Positions 31,566 through 42,360 of a stretch of DNA of 64,000 bases are shown piece by piece; within the stretch, counting starts at the first letter, position 1; every line of letters begins with the position of its first letter. This DNA comes from Lotus japonicus (lineage: Eukaryota > Streptophyta > Magnoliopsida > Fabales > Fabaceae). Position numbers and translations under genes: made by a program. Location: positions 2,730,501 through 2,794,500 of the forward strand of contig NC_080042.1 of the NCBI RefSeq assembly GCF_012489685.1, written 5' to 3'. A model generated the notes under the pieces. That model was not told the DNA's origin. It did not search any database and was given only the letters and a program-made list of their open reading frames with translations.

Positions 31566-32418
31566 TACGGAAAGCATAGTATGGGCTAAAGCCGAGCCCC
31601 ATGATTGGTATGGAAGGTACACCCAGATTATGGTATCATACTCTCTCTAAAAAACATTTACTATGAAAAACTAACACTTCTTATGATTATGGTATCTCTG
31701 TTTTTATTGTTTTGAATCTGTATAATATAAATACATGAAACAATTCACATTATAGTCTCATATATGATATATCTCTCTCCTTACCTTTCCTCAATGCTCT
31801 ACTCTCTCATGCAACTTGTTACATTCTTTGAGGAATCTGACTCCTTTATTTTTTCTAAGAATCCTGTTGTGTATGAGATTCTCCTTGTTCGTTAGTTCCT
31901 TTAGTTGGTCCTTCTAATAAAATGAAGCCTTTTCTCACCTTACGCAAATATATCAGAATTTCTTGTGAGCATATGCACCTATTAATCAATTCCTATTGTA
32001 GAACTTTTAACTACATGATGCTACCTATGTTGCTATTTGTAAAGATATTTCCTTCAAGTCTAATCGTTAACAATCAACATGTTTAAATGATTTCAGATAC
32101 CATTGTTTGTCTTCCCTATATTTTGTCATTTTGCTCTTATTTGTACTGCTTATACTACAAATGATACACAACCCATCTCATGTGGCGATAGACAATTGAA
32201 GCTGGTTCTTATGTTCATTTAAAACTCTATCATAAGGTGACATTGAATCAAAAATAAAATTGGCCTCAATAGAAAAATTGATTGATTGTCTAACAGCATG
32301 ATTTGTGGAAAAAAACAACAATCTTAAATATTAGTTGGACTATGGTGATGCATTCTCACATGTTTAAAAGAGTACTTTTGTTTGCCTCTTTCTACAAATG
32401 AAAGAAAATATTGATTAC
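31566..32418. other. TNL intron sequence
   Basis: AT-rich, no coding signal seen. It ends at the TIR2 exon donor. Confidence 0.5.
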
Positions 32419-33674
32419 CTGTAATTATTTAGATTCCACCCAGACAAGTTTGCAGCTTCAGTGAGTGCTCTTTTCCATCTGTTAATCATATATCTCGAAG
32501 CTGAGCTTCTCTGCACAAGTCCTTCCAGTGCTTTTCCAAAAGATCCAATTTGGTTGCGTACTTCTGATGGTTCCACACCGTAGAATACAGGTAGAACTTC
32601 TTGACCAATAGCTCTATGACACTCCATGATTTTCTCCAGCTCTTGTAGGCACCATATTGAATTTGCATAGTGTTCTGAAAAAATGATTATAGAAACCCTA
32701 GAGTCTTCAATTTCTTGCAACAATGAGGATGAGATATTTTCTCCCCTTTTAAGTTTGTCATCCATATAAACCTCAATACCTGCATTTCGTAAAGTGGCAT
32801 ACAGATGAGAAGTGAAAGATCTGCGAGTGTCTTGACCTCGGAAGCTCAGGAACACATTATGGATCCATTTGGACTTTGGCTTTAAATGATTCAATTCTTT
32901 TCCCATCTCTTGTACCAAATCATGCATGTCAAACTTGTTATACTGGTCAACTTTTAGAAGGCCTCGTTGAATGAGTGTACTTATCCCAGTTTCTGCAGCA
33001 AGTCCACTTCCATTTAATAATTGTGTTATATTGTGTCTGTCCATTCCCATATAGAAACAAGCTATTTCAATGAATATTTTTTTCTCATTATCATCAAGAA
33101 AATCATAGCTCAGTTTTAGTATATTTAGCACCACATTACTTCGACTTCTTTTAAGTAGCTTCAGTATACTTTTCCATTCTGATGCTGTTCTGTCAAGTAA
33201 CAACGAGCCCAACACTTCGAGAGCTAGTGGCAGTCCTCCACAGTAAGAAATTGCCTTTATTGAGAGTTTAATCAAATCATCGGTAGGACTATATTGCTTA
33301 AATGTAAGCCAACTAAAAAGCTCAAGTGACTTACTTGTGTCCATTCCCTTCATTTCATATACAACGTTCCATTCAAAGAGATCAAATACTTTCTTTTCTC
33401 TGGCTGTAATCATTATTATACTCCCAACACCAAGACTTCCACGACTTCCAAATAATGATGATATCAGTTGGTCTGTGTTACTCACATCATCAAGTACTAC
33501 AAGTACCCTTTTATGAGCTAATATTTTCTTCATTTCCGTGTTGTGAACTGTTGATGTCATGTCTGTGGTACTATTGATGTCAGAAAGAAGTTGTTTTCGT
33601 AGATAATATTCACCATTATCCTGCTTCCATACATCCTTAATATTCACCATTATCCTGCTTCCATACATCCTTAA
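32419..33674 (-). CDS. TNL exon encoding partial NB1 fused to TIR2
   Basis: One uninterrupted exon encodes the C-terminal part of a first NB-ARC, then a complete second TIR domain. NB1 has kinase-2 RVLVVLDDVSN, RNBS-B GSIIMITAREKK, GLPL CGGLPLALEVLGSLLL, IFIEIACFYMGM and FDMHDLVQEMGKEL. TIR2 (from 32867) runs KWIHNVFLSFRGQDTRRSF, KLKRGENISSSLLQEIEDSR, SIWCLQELEKIMECHRAIGQ and PVFYGVEPSEVRNQIGSFGK. The Glu of CLQEL, catalytic in plant TIR NADases, is present. The exon ends LSGWNLNNY-AG|GTAATC, and its phase fits the NB2 exon. The P-loop half of NB1 is lost at a junction with transposon-like sequence at 33674. A TIR-NB-TIR-NB-LRR layout is known in legumes (from memory). Confidence 0.9.
33607..33674. 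repeat. 34-bp tandem duplication at the truncated NB1 end
   Basis: Two identical 34-bp units (33607-33640 and 33641-33674, each beginning TATTCACCATTATCC) duplicate the codons for the NIKDVWKQDN region at the TNL/transposon junction. Confidence 0.95.
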
Positions 33675-34015
33675 GGTTGCCAGCACAAAGGGAACAACAA
33701 ATTACCCTCCCCATCCAAAAACAGATACACGCCGTCCTTCACACAACCTATCCTGAAGAAATTTTCTTTAAATTCCTTTTATGACCCTAAGAAAGGCATT
33801 AGCAGTCTCTTCGTTCTAATACCCTGAACAGAAACCTGAGATATGTACTTCCCAAGACTCACATTAAAAAAAGAAAAGAAGGGAGCCACGGTGGGCTCAA
33901 TACCCATATGTCTACTATTAGGATGAAGTTGGGAGGGAGCGACGTTCAAAATTCTCAAAATCTCACATTCGAGTGAGGAAAGAGGGGAGCGGACTGATAA
34001 GGTCAAATTTACCAT
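33675..34015 (-). pseudogene. Putative gypsy-type transposon protein fragment (PF04195-like)
   Basis: The minus frame reads LECEILRILNVAPSQLHPNS, FFSFFNVSLGKYISQVSVQG, a stop, then KEFKENFFRIGCVKDGVYLF and GNLLFPLCWQP. This resembles the plant 'putative gypsy type transposon' domain. It directly replaces the missing P-loop half of NB1. The family assignment is from memory of motif order and is moderate. Confidence 0.55.
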
Positions 34016-34511
34016 GTTTTCTATTAATCTTTAGGCAATTATCCTTTGTATCTACGAGAAAATTCTTGTAAATTGACTCTTTTTTGGTTTGAATGAGTAG
34101 AATTGTGAAATTTGATATAGAATGTGTTTTATACATGATTCCAATCTCAATTTGAGTTGTAGAGATGAAGATTTGAGAGGAAAATGTTTGTACAAGAAGC
34201 TTAGAAATGAAAAAACTTGTTTAGCCTCTCAAAAACCCGCTCAACACCTTAAAAGTATGAAAGGAGAGCTTGAATATGCCAAAAACACGCTAAGCGCCTA
34301 GAATGGGGCGCTTACTTGTCCAGATCTGATTCTTATAAAATGTGAATATCAGTCAAAGAAAGGGATATATCACGCAAAACAGAAAGAAAAAAGCTCAAAG
34401 GAGAGCAAGGAAAGAAGAAGTTCTATGGTTCCAAAAGCTTCCATCGACCTGGAGGCATGCCGAGGACGGCACGGAATTGGCAATTCTTCTCAGTTCTCTT
34501 AGTAAGCTATC
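34016..34511. other. Retroelement-flank sequence
   Basis: No gene. The text around 34200-34511 and 39264-39330 was continuous before the copia insertion and looks like non-coding retroelement sequence. Confidence 0.4.
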
Positions 34512-34739
34512 TGTCAATGAGGATATCTGCAATTAATGATTGTTTCCTATTTTATGTTTGAGAAATTAGGAAATAGAATCAAGAATATTCCTATTTGAAT
34601 GTACAGAATTAGACTTCCTAATTTAGGTTGTGCAAATTAGGAATTAGGGTTAATTAGTCATTATTGCTTGTAAATGTAATTGTATTATATATAGAAGAGA
34701 ATAGAATCAGAGAAGGCATCAAGCCAATTATTCTTGACA
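34512..34739 (+). repeat. Copia 5' LTR
   Basis: 228 bp. It contains a TATA-like TATTATATATAG near 34684-34695 likely to drive element transcription. Confidence 0.95.
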
Positions 34740-35024
34740 TGGTATCACGAGTCTTCTCACTTCTCTTGTGCCGTTTCCTTGTGTGCTAAGAGCGACACGC
34801 TCTTGCTTCTCCTATCCGTATCAACATCGTGCCTCCTTCGTGGTTCATCTTGGCTCTCTGGTTCGTTGCTCTGATTCTGGTTCGTGTTGTGCTGTTGTAG
34901 CCCATCCTGGTTCGTTGCTTTTATTCCTGGTTCGCTGCTCTGTTTCTTTTCTTGCTGTTCTGTTTCTGGAACGTTGCTGTTTTTTTTGTGCTATCTTGTT
35001 TCTGGTCAGTTTGCTTTGCTCCTC

Positions 35025-35825
35025 ATGGCTTCCGAAAAGACTTTTGAAAACTTCTGTGTCCGCTTTACGGGCAAAAATTATGGCGCTTGGGAGTTTCAGT
35101 TCCAAATGTTCGTGAAAGGGAAAGGCCTTTGGGACGATCATGTAGCTCAGTCCACTGCTCCGGCAGAGAAAACGACATTGGCGGCGTGGCAAACAAAGGA
35201 CGCCCAAGTTATAACCTGGATTCTGGCTTCTGTTGAACCTCACATGATCAATAACTTACGTGCTTTCTCTACTGCTAAAGATATGTGGGACTATCTGAAG
35301 CGTATTTACAATCAGGACAATGTTGCCAAACGGTTCCAGTTGGAGCTCGACATTGCTAACTATCGTCAGGGAAATCTCTCTATCCAGGACTATTACTCCG
35401 GGTTCCTTACTCTTTGGGCTGATCATTCAGCTATCTTACACGCTGATGTTTCTAAAGATTCACTCACTGCTGTCCAAAAAGTTTATCAGATTAGCCAACG
35501 GGACCAATTTCTCATGAAGCTTCGACCTGAATTTGAAGCTGTGCGTGCTGCTTTGCTGAACAGGAATCCAGCCCCTTCCTTGGACGTGTGTCTTGCAGAA
35601 TTACTTCGAGAAGAGCAGCGTCTTCTGACCTTATCCCGTGATGACTTTGTTGCTGATCCTGTCTCTGTTGCCTACGCTGCCCAAAGTAAAGGCAAAGGTC
35701 GTGATATGCGCCAAGTTCAATGCTTTTCTTGCAAGCAATTTGGTCATCTTGCTCGGAATTGCAGTAAGAAATTTTGCAACTATTGTAAGCAACAGGGTCA
35801 CATCCTCGCAGATTGCCCAACTTGA
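35025..35825 (+). CDS. Copia Gag
   Basis: I choose the ATG at 35025 (MASEKTFENFCVRFTGKNYG). The upstream open frame is leader-like hydrophobic text. The capsid part (LDDKNYG-like start, WDYLKRIYNQDNVAKRFQLE, DYYSGFLTLWADHSAI) is the UBN2/retrotran_gag family. The C-terminus has two zinc knuckles, CFSCKQFGHLARNC and CNYCKQQGHILADC. The frame ends in a single TGA at 35823-35825, and the same frame then stays open through Pol. Gag assembles virus-like particles carrying the element RNA. Confidence 0.93.
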   Translation: MASEKTFENFCVRFTGKNYGAWEFQFQMFVKGKGLWDDHVAQSTAPAEKTTLAAWQTKDAQVITWILASVEPHMINNLRAFSTAKDMWDYLKRIYNQDNVAKRFQLELDIANYRQGNLSIQDYYSGFLTLWADHSAILHADVSKDSLTAVQKVYQISQRDQFLMKLRPEFEAVRAALLNRNPAPSLDVCLAELLREEQRLLTLSRDDFVADPVSVAYAAQSKGKGRDMRQVQCFSCKQFGHLARNCSKKFCNYCKQQGHILADCPT

Positions 35826-38800
35826 CCCCCGCGGAAGCCGTTGCATGCCTTACACGCCACTACAACTTCTCTGGACCAGACTTCTGCTCCTACAACTTCT
35901 AGTGCTGCTTCCTTGACTCCCGAGGCCGTACAACAAATGGTACTCGCAGCTCTTTCTGCCTTGGGCCTTCAAGGTAAGTCCAAACCTACATCTCAACCTT
36001 GGTTTGTTGATTCTGGGGCCTTTAACCACATGACTGGTTCCCTTGAAAAATTGCACAATGTTCACACTTATCATGGCACCCAAAATATCCAAATTGCTGA
36101 TGGTAATACTCTTTCTATTTCTGTTGTTGGAGACATCAATTCCTCCTTTCGAGATGTGTTTGTTTCCCCAGGGCTTGTTTCCAATTTGATTTCCGTTGGA
36201 CAATTGGTCGATAACAATTGTAATGTTAATTTCTCTCGTGATGGTTGTTCTGTGCAGGATCAGGCGTCGGGGAAAGTGATCGCGAGGGGGCCTAAAGTGG
36301 GCAGACTATTTCCTCTCCAGTTTTCTCTGTCGAATATTTTGTCTTTTGCTTGTAATGGTGTCCCAAATAAGTATGAGGACTGGCATAGAAAATTGGGTCA
36401 CCCAAACTCAGTTGTTTTAGCTCATTTATTGAAATCTGGATTGTTGAGTAATAAAATTGTTATTCCTAATTCTGCATTTGATTGTTCTGTGTGCAAACTT
36501 GCTAAAAGCAAGACTCTTCCCTTTCCCTCTATAGCTCATTGTGCCAATAAATGTTTTGATCTTATTCATAGTGATGTTTGGGGTATGTCACCGGTCTTGT
36601 CTCATGCAAAGTATAAATACTTTGTAACCTTTATTGATGACTATAGCCGGTTTACATGGATCTATTTTCTCCGCTCTAAATCTGATGTCTTTTGTATGTT
36701 TAAACAGTTTTTGGCATATATAGAGACTCAGTTTGACACAGGTATCAAGGTTTTGCGTACTGATTCTGGTGGGGAATATATTTCTCACAACTTTCAAGAG
36801 TACTTGCGGCAGAAGGGGATTCTTTCACAACGTTCTTGTCCATATACGCCGCAGCAAAATGGCGTTGCAGAACGCAAAAATCGGCACTTGCTTGATGTTA
36901 CCCGAACATTACTGCTTCAAGCCTCTGTTCCTTCTCAATTCTGGGTTGAAGCTTTGTCTGCGGCTGTATACTTGATCAACCGCCTCCCATCTCAGGTTTT
37001 GGCTTTTGATTCTCCTTTCTTTCGTCTCTATAACACACAGCCAAGTTATGATGACCTTCACACGTTTGGGTGTGTCTGCTTTGTTCACTTGCCACCTCTA
37101 GAGCGTCATAAACTCGGCGCGCAATCTGTGCAATGTGCCTTTATGGGTTATTCTCCTAATCAAAAGGGATTTTTGTGTTATGATGTCATTGCTCAACGCA
37201 TGCGCATTTCTAGAAATGTGGTTTTCTTTGATTATCAATATTATTTTCCATGTTTTCCTTCTGATTCTAACAGTTTTGTTCCTCTTCATACCTTTGCTGA
37301 TGTTCCTCGTCCTATAGAACGTTTTAAACCTGGACAGGTGTATACTAGACGACCTCCTACTTTGCCCCCTCCCGATGCTGATCCTCCGCCTGAACCAGCA
37401 CCAGTTACACTGCGTCGATCCACTCGCCTGCATCGAACACCTGATAGGTATGGATGGGAGCCTACTTCTCTTACTGCTACTTTATCTAGTATCCCTATTC
37501 CCACATGTTATTCGCAGGCTGTTAAGGACATGCGTTGGGTAAAGGCCGTGCAAGATGAGCTACAAGCACTTCAGGAGAATTTCACTTGGGACATAGTCCC
37601 TTGCCCTCTTGGTGTTAAACCCATTGGTTGCAAATGGGTGTACTCTGTGAAGTTAAATTCTGATGGTTATCTCAATCGTTATAAGGCCCGGTTGGTTGCT
37701 TTGGGTAACAAACAAGAATACGGGGTGGATTATGATGAGACCTTTGCACCTGTGGCAAAGATGACCACTGTCCGCACAATCCTTTCTATTGCTGCCTCTA
37801 AAGGTTGGTCCCTATATCAAATGGATGTGAAGAATGCATTTCTTCATGGTGATTTAGCAGAAGATATTTTTATGAAACCTCCTCCAGGCTTGTTTTCTTC
37901 CTCTAAAGGCGTGTGCAAACTCAAGCGTTCTTTATATGGCTTGCGGCAGGCTCCTCGGGCATGGTTTGAGAAATTTCGGTCTACCCTTCTTGGATTCTCT
38001 TTTTCTCAGAGCCAATATGATTCCTCCTTATTCATTCATCACACGTCCGCTGGTATTGTTCTTCTTCTCATTTATGTTGATGACATGATCATTACTGGCT
38101 CTGATCAAGCGTCCATACAACTACTTAAACAGCAGCTTCAAGCTTCCTTTCACATGAAGGATCTTGGGTATCTTCACTATTTCTTGGGGCTTGAGGTTCA
38201 TTCTGACTCCAAAGGTATTTTTCTCAATCAGCACAAGTATACTGAGGACTTAGTTTCTTTGGCTGGTCTTCAATCTGCTGTCCCTGTGGATACTCCTCTT
38301 GAAGTTAATGTCAAATATCATCGTGATGAGGGTGAACTTTTGCCTGATCCTTTATTGTATCGTCAATTGGTGGGAAGTCTTAACTATTTGACTATTACAC
38401 GTCCAGATATTTCCTTTGTAGTACAACAAGTTAGTCAATTCATGCACACTCCTCGTCATCTTCACTTGGCTGCTGTTCGTCGCATCATTCGCTATTTGAA
38501 AGGAACTTCTTATCAAGGATTATTTTTTCCGGCCAGTACATCTCTTACTTTGCTTGCCTATAGTGATGCTGATTGGGCAGGTTGTGCTGATACACAAAGG
38601 TCGGTGTCCGGTTGGTGCATGTTCCTTGGTCCGGCCTTAATTTCTTGGAAGAGCAAAAAGCAAGCCCGCGTTTCCAAGTCATCCACTGAGTCTGAATATC
38701 GAGCTATGTCCACTGCTTGCTCTGAAATAACTTGGCTTCGTGGTTTATTGGCTGAACTCGGATTCCCTCAAATCAATGCTACGCCTCTCCATGCTGACAA

Positions 38801-39044
38801 CACAAGCGCTATTCAGATTGCTACTAATCCAGTTTTTCATGAGCGCACTAAGCATATTGAAGTGGATTGTCACTCCATTCGTGAGGCTCTTGATGATCAT
38901 GTTATCTCTCTTCCTCATGTCTCCTCGCAGCTTCAGCTTGCAGATATCTTCACTAAAGCGGTTCCTCGTGCCCGTCACCAGTTTCTTCTTAGAAAATTGA
39001 TGCTTCTTGACAAACCGCATCAATTTGAGGGGGGATGTCAATGA
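35826..39044 (+). CDS. Copia Pol: protease, integrase, RT, RNase H
   Basis: The frame is continuous with Gag except for one UGA. Order: protease WFVDSGAFNHMTGS; GAG-pre-integrase WHRKLGHPNSVVLAHLLKSG with CSVCKLAKS; integrase LIHSDVWG, VLRTDSGGEYIS and QNGVAERKNRHLLD (D,D,E); reverse transcriptase KWVYSVKLNSDG, YQMDVKNAFLHGDL, LYGLRQAPRAWFEKF and YVDDMIITGSD; RNase H AYSDADWAGCADTQRSVSG, STESEYRAMS, HADNTSAIQIA and KHIEVDCHSIREAL. No other stop is seen. There is no good ATG at the start, so expression would need readthrough of the UGA or loss of that stop. Confidence 0.94.
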   Translation, partial: PPRKPLHALHATTTSLDQTSAPTTSSAASLTPEAVQQMVLAALSALGLQGKSKPTSQPWFVDSGAFNHMTGSLEKLHNVHTYHGTQNIQIADGNTLSISVVGDINSSFRDVFVSPGLVSNLISVGQLVDNNCNVNFSRDGCSVQDQASGKVIARGPKVGRLFPLQFSLSNILSFACNGVPNKYEDWHRKLGHPNSVVLAHLLKSGLLSNKIVIPNSAFDCSVCKLAKSKTLPFPSIAHCANKCFDLIHSDVWGMSPVLSHAKYKYFVTFIDDYSRFTWIYFLRSKSDVFCMFKQFLAYIETQFDTGIKVLRTDSGGEYISHNFQEYLRQKGILSQRSCPYTPQQNGVAERKNRHLLDVTRTLLLQASVPSQFWVEALSAAVYLINRLPSQVLAFDSPFFRLYNTQPSYDDLHTFGCVCFVHLPPLERHKLGAQSVQCAFMGYSPNQKGFLCYDVIAQRMRISRNVVFFDYQYYFPCFPSDSNSFVPLHTFADVPRPIERFKPGQVYTRRPPTLPPPDADPPPEPAPVTLRRSTRLHRTPDRYGWEPTSLTATLSSIPIPTCYSQAVKDMRWVKAVQDELQALQENFTWDIVPCPLGVKPIGCKWVYSVKLNSDGYLNRYKARLVALGNKQEYGVDYDETFAPVAKMTTVRTILSIAASKGWSLYQMDVKNAFLHGDLAEDIFMKPPPGLFSSSKGVCKLKRSLYGLRQAPRAWFEKFRSTLLGFSFSQSQYDSSLFIHHTSAGIVLLLIYVDDMIITGSDQASIQLLKQQLQASFHMKDLGYLHYFLGLEVHSDSKGIFLNQHKYTEDLVSLAGLQSAVPVDTPLEVNVKYHRDEGELLPDPLLYRQLVGSLNYLTITRPDISFVVQQVSQFMHTPRHLHLAAVRRIIRYLKGTSYQGLFFPASTSLTLLAYSDADWAGCADTQRSVSGWCMFLGPALISWKSKKQARVSKSSTESEYRAMSTACSEITWLRGLLAELGFPQINATPLHADNTSAIQIATNPVFHERTKHIEVDCHSIREALDDHVISLPHVSSQLQLADIFTKAVPRARHQFLLRKLMLLDKPHQFEGGCQ

Positions 39045-39263
39045 GGATATCTGCAATTAATGATTGTTTCCTATTTTATGTTTGAGAAATTAGGAAATAG
39101 AATCAAGAATATTCCTATTTGAATGTACAGAATTAGACTTCCTAATTTAGGTTGTGCAAATTAGGAATTAGGGTTAATTAGTCATTATTGCTTGTAAATG
39201 TAATTGTATTATATATAGAAGAGAATAGAATCAGAGAAGGCATCAAGCCAATTATTCTTGACA
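39036..39263 (+). repeat. Copia 3' LTR
   Basis: Identical to the 5' LTR. The Pol stop codon lies just inside its 5' edge. Confidence 0.95.
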
Positions 39264-39680
39264 CTATCTAGCATCTATGTCAATGGATAACTAAGCTTTT
39301 CTTTGGTGGGATTGAGGGTAATACTTCGCTTTAATGTATTCATCTTAGTACTTACATATATGGATCTATTTTATCTCTTGATTCCAATGATATGATCTTG
39401 TTCTTAATGCTTATTTTAGCTTGATCAACTAAAACTTGATTTGAGATTTGATGTGTGATTGAAAACTACATATTTGAATTGGATTTAAGTTGTATTATCT
39501 AATAATTCTAATTTATAGACATAGAGTTAGGTTTGTTAGTCGTTGAACATCTGAACCTATTACGTTTTGCTTTGTTAGTTATGCGAGACATCGACAATTA
39601 GGAAAGTGAACCGTTTATCTACTCATGTAAGAAATTAATGAGTAAATAAGAACTGGTGTGATGAAATCAAGAATAGAATA

Positions 39681-39903
39681 GGTCCTATGTGTTGAACTAT
39701 AGGATACACGAGAGTTGATGTGTGAACCCTAACAGGTTTCTCAATTTGTTTTAAATTCTGTTTTATTCTTGCTTGTTTTACTTTTTCATGAGTTATTGAT
39801 CAATCATCAAAATAACAAACAATCTTGGAATCCATTGTTTAAGTAATTTTTCTAAAGTACGACGTTGTGTTTTCAATTCCCTGTAGACGATAAAAACCCT
39901 TTA
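39681..39903 (+). repeat. Direct repeat unit 1 (about 225 bp)
   Basis: Matches 40297-40530 with moderate divergence. Shared text includes ATGTGTTGAACTATAG, GAGAGTTGATGTGTGAACC and GTTGTGTTTTCAATTCCCTG. It looks like ends of old LTRs or a local duplication. No coding capacity. Confidence 0.85.
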
Positions 39904-40296
39904 CTATACTACAATCGAAATACAAAAACATTGCTTTAGTTGGTTAACTAGAGAAATTGTGAATATAGTATATAGTTTTCTTATCTGTGATTATCTTGTC
40001 TACGGACTTTCTTGGCTAGGTTGTATTCTCACTTTGTGTATGTGAGGTAAAACTTCAGCTCATCAACTATTGTTCGATTCCGAGATCGAAGCTACAGTTA
40101 GGAGAAACAACAAGACAAAGAAGAGGAAACAGTTAGCTAAGCAAAGAAAGGAGCAAGAAACATCATCTTCTTTAATCTCTTCGGAAAACCAAGAACATGA
40201 CAAGAATTGCTAAACCTGCAGGAAATAAAAGGACGTGAAGTCGGGTTGGTGCGGTTGATGTATGCCAATCTGTTTGCAGGTTTGGATCATATAATA

Positions 40297-40530
40297 GGTC
40301 ATATGTGTTGAACTATAGAATACATGAGAGTTGATGTGTGAACCCTAATCTCAATAGTTTTCTCAATCTGTTTTAAATTCATTTTTACTCTTGCTTGTTT
40401 TAATTTTTCATTTGTTATTGATCGGTAATCAAAACAACACTCAAACAATCTTGGAATCCATTGCTTAAGTAATTTTGTTAAAGAGCGGCGTTGTGTTTTC
40501 AATTCCCTGTGGGCGATTAAAAACCTTAGC
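40297..40530 (+). repeat. Direct repeat unit 2
   Basis: Partner of 39681-39903, same orientation, about 390 bp downstream. Confidence 0.85.
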
Positions 40531-42360
40531 TATACTACAATTGAGTTTTGAGGAATTCAAAAGTTAGAATAGTAAAAAAAAACTCTCATCACGGACCCCC
40601 AGTTTGGATAACAAGGTATGGTGCGAGGAATCGCGATAACTACGCTTTCATCCTCGCTACTTAAACTATACGACCTGCTAAAATTAGCCACACTCTATGC
40701 AGGTTCATACACCGACATGAAGTTCTCATCCCTTCTCGCGATAGATGAATAACCCTCCAGAATGGAAGAGGTGATTTCCCCTTGAACACTCTCAACTATC
40801 AAGCTATATTTTTGTTAATAACTACAATGATGGAGATTAGAGTCCACCTTACTATTGGAAATTCAGAGAATAGAGAGAGCGATTAAGAGAGGGAGAGGAT
40901 AGGGAAGTTGTATTATTATTATTTAATATCTAAAAGATTACAAAACATGTTGTGCCGTCATAGAATTTGGACTGGATGGTCAGGTCCCTACCGGAAGGCT
41001 AGGCTATCCTTTGAAGATTTGGTTGGACAGGTGAAGTCTGGGCCTACATGCTAGAAGACTAATGTAAAAGCTCACTTAACTACGAAGACATTCAACCACA
41101 AATGAGGAAGCAAACCCACCGCTAATCACGCGCTTGGTCAAAGTTCATGACTCCTGCTGACCAACACAGCCTAGCACCAAGTCAGACGACCATGTGATAA
41201 AGTGTGTCCATGATGGACGGGATTGGACCGCAGTCAACCGACATTATAATGATTACGCTCCATTGTCGGGCATGATTGGTCCACTGTAATGAATATGTCA
41301 ATTAGGGTTTGGAGGTCGACCTGCTATAAAAGGAAGACCTCCGCCCTTCTATGAGATCATCTTTTACCTACTGAAATAACACTCTAAGTCTTTTACTCAT
41401 ATGTTTAGCTCTTAGGGTTTATATCACAACACATGTCCTTTATAGAATACCACTAACAAACTAATCTAAACCTACTTAACTTGTAAGTTAAATAACCTTG
41501 ACTAATTATCTAATCTGATATCTCTAATATTTAATCTTATACCTCTAACTTACAAAACAGATATTTGAATTATATTCTAAACACTTACGCGCGGGGACAA
41601 AGGGAAAGATTTCATCGCTCAAAGAAGAGGTTAACGACGAACAAGAGCCTCTCAAGAAATTGGAATCCGAAGATTCCTGAGCAATATTGGGAAGATTAGA
41701 AACCCTAAACAATTCATTATAACATAGAAGAAACGGAAAAGAAAACTTACCGACAAGAAGAAGCGATGAAGAAATCCGCTGATAGCAAAATCTTCAAAAG
41801 ATCTCAATAATCAAGAAGTTGGCGAACAAAGAGAGGAAATCAAGGAAAGAGTTGAATCGTCAATCCCCTCTTTTAAAACCAAAACCCCTTTATATTGTAT
41901 ATTTTCCCGTCCACACTATTAAGCTTACCAAACACATCAAACACAAATGGGTTACCCGCTAAAAGCCAATAAGCGTAGGTTTAAGGGATTGGAGGGTTGT
42001 GTGTCTACCGAGCTATTGTCGGTAGTAGCCCAGCCTAAATGTTGACCTTCACAGGAGACTCCATTAATTGGGTAGCCCAACCCTAAAAGATGTTCAGCAT
42101 GAGCGAACCAGAGGTGTGTGAAACACGGGATTAAATAGTCGTCTGTAACCCTCATATCTATAATCAATCAGTATGCTATTAATTGACTAATATACCACAT
42201 AACATAACTCTAAAACATAAAGTCCAAAAGGTAATATTAACCCTACAAAGCCTAAAGACAACAAACCTCATGCATTTTCATTGTAACTCTAATCATGGGA
42301 GCTAAGTTGTGTGTTTGTCACAATATCTAACCCTAAAGTTTTGGGGAGAACACTTTTTAA
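40531..42360. other. Intergenic, with an LTR-like stretch at about 40975-41430
   Basis: No gene seen. Positions 41325-41420 hold CTATAAAAGGAAGACCTCC followed by a short leader, resembling the promoter and R region of a retrotransposon LTR. No coding region accompanies it. The rest is unassigned AT-rich sequence. Confidence 0.4.

Larger units (their letters stand above)
34512..39263 (+). mobile_element. Complete Ty1/copia retrotransposon, identical LTRs
   Basis: The 228-bp LTRs at 34512-34739 and 39036-39263 begin TGTCAATGAGG and end TTCTTGACA. I read them as identical base for base. The element is flanked by 5-bp TSDs CTATC (34507-34511 and 39264-39268). A primer-binding site TGGTATCACGAGTC follows the 5' LTR at 34740, and a purine tract GAGGGGGGA precedes the 3' LTR. 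All copia domains are present in the canonical order. Identical LTRs imply a very recent insertion. Confidence 0.97.
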
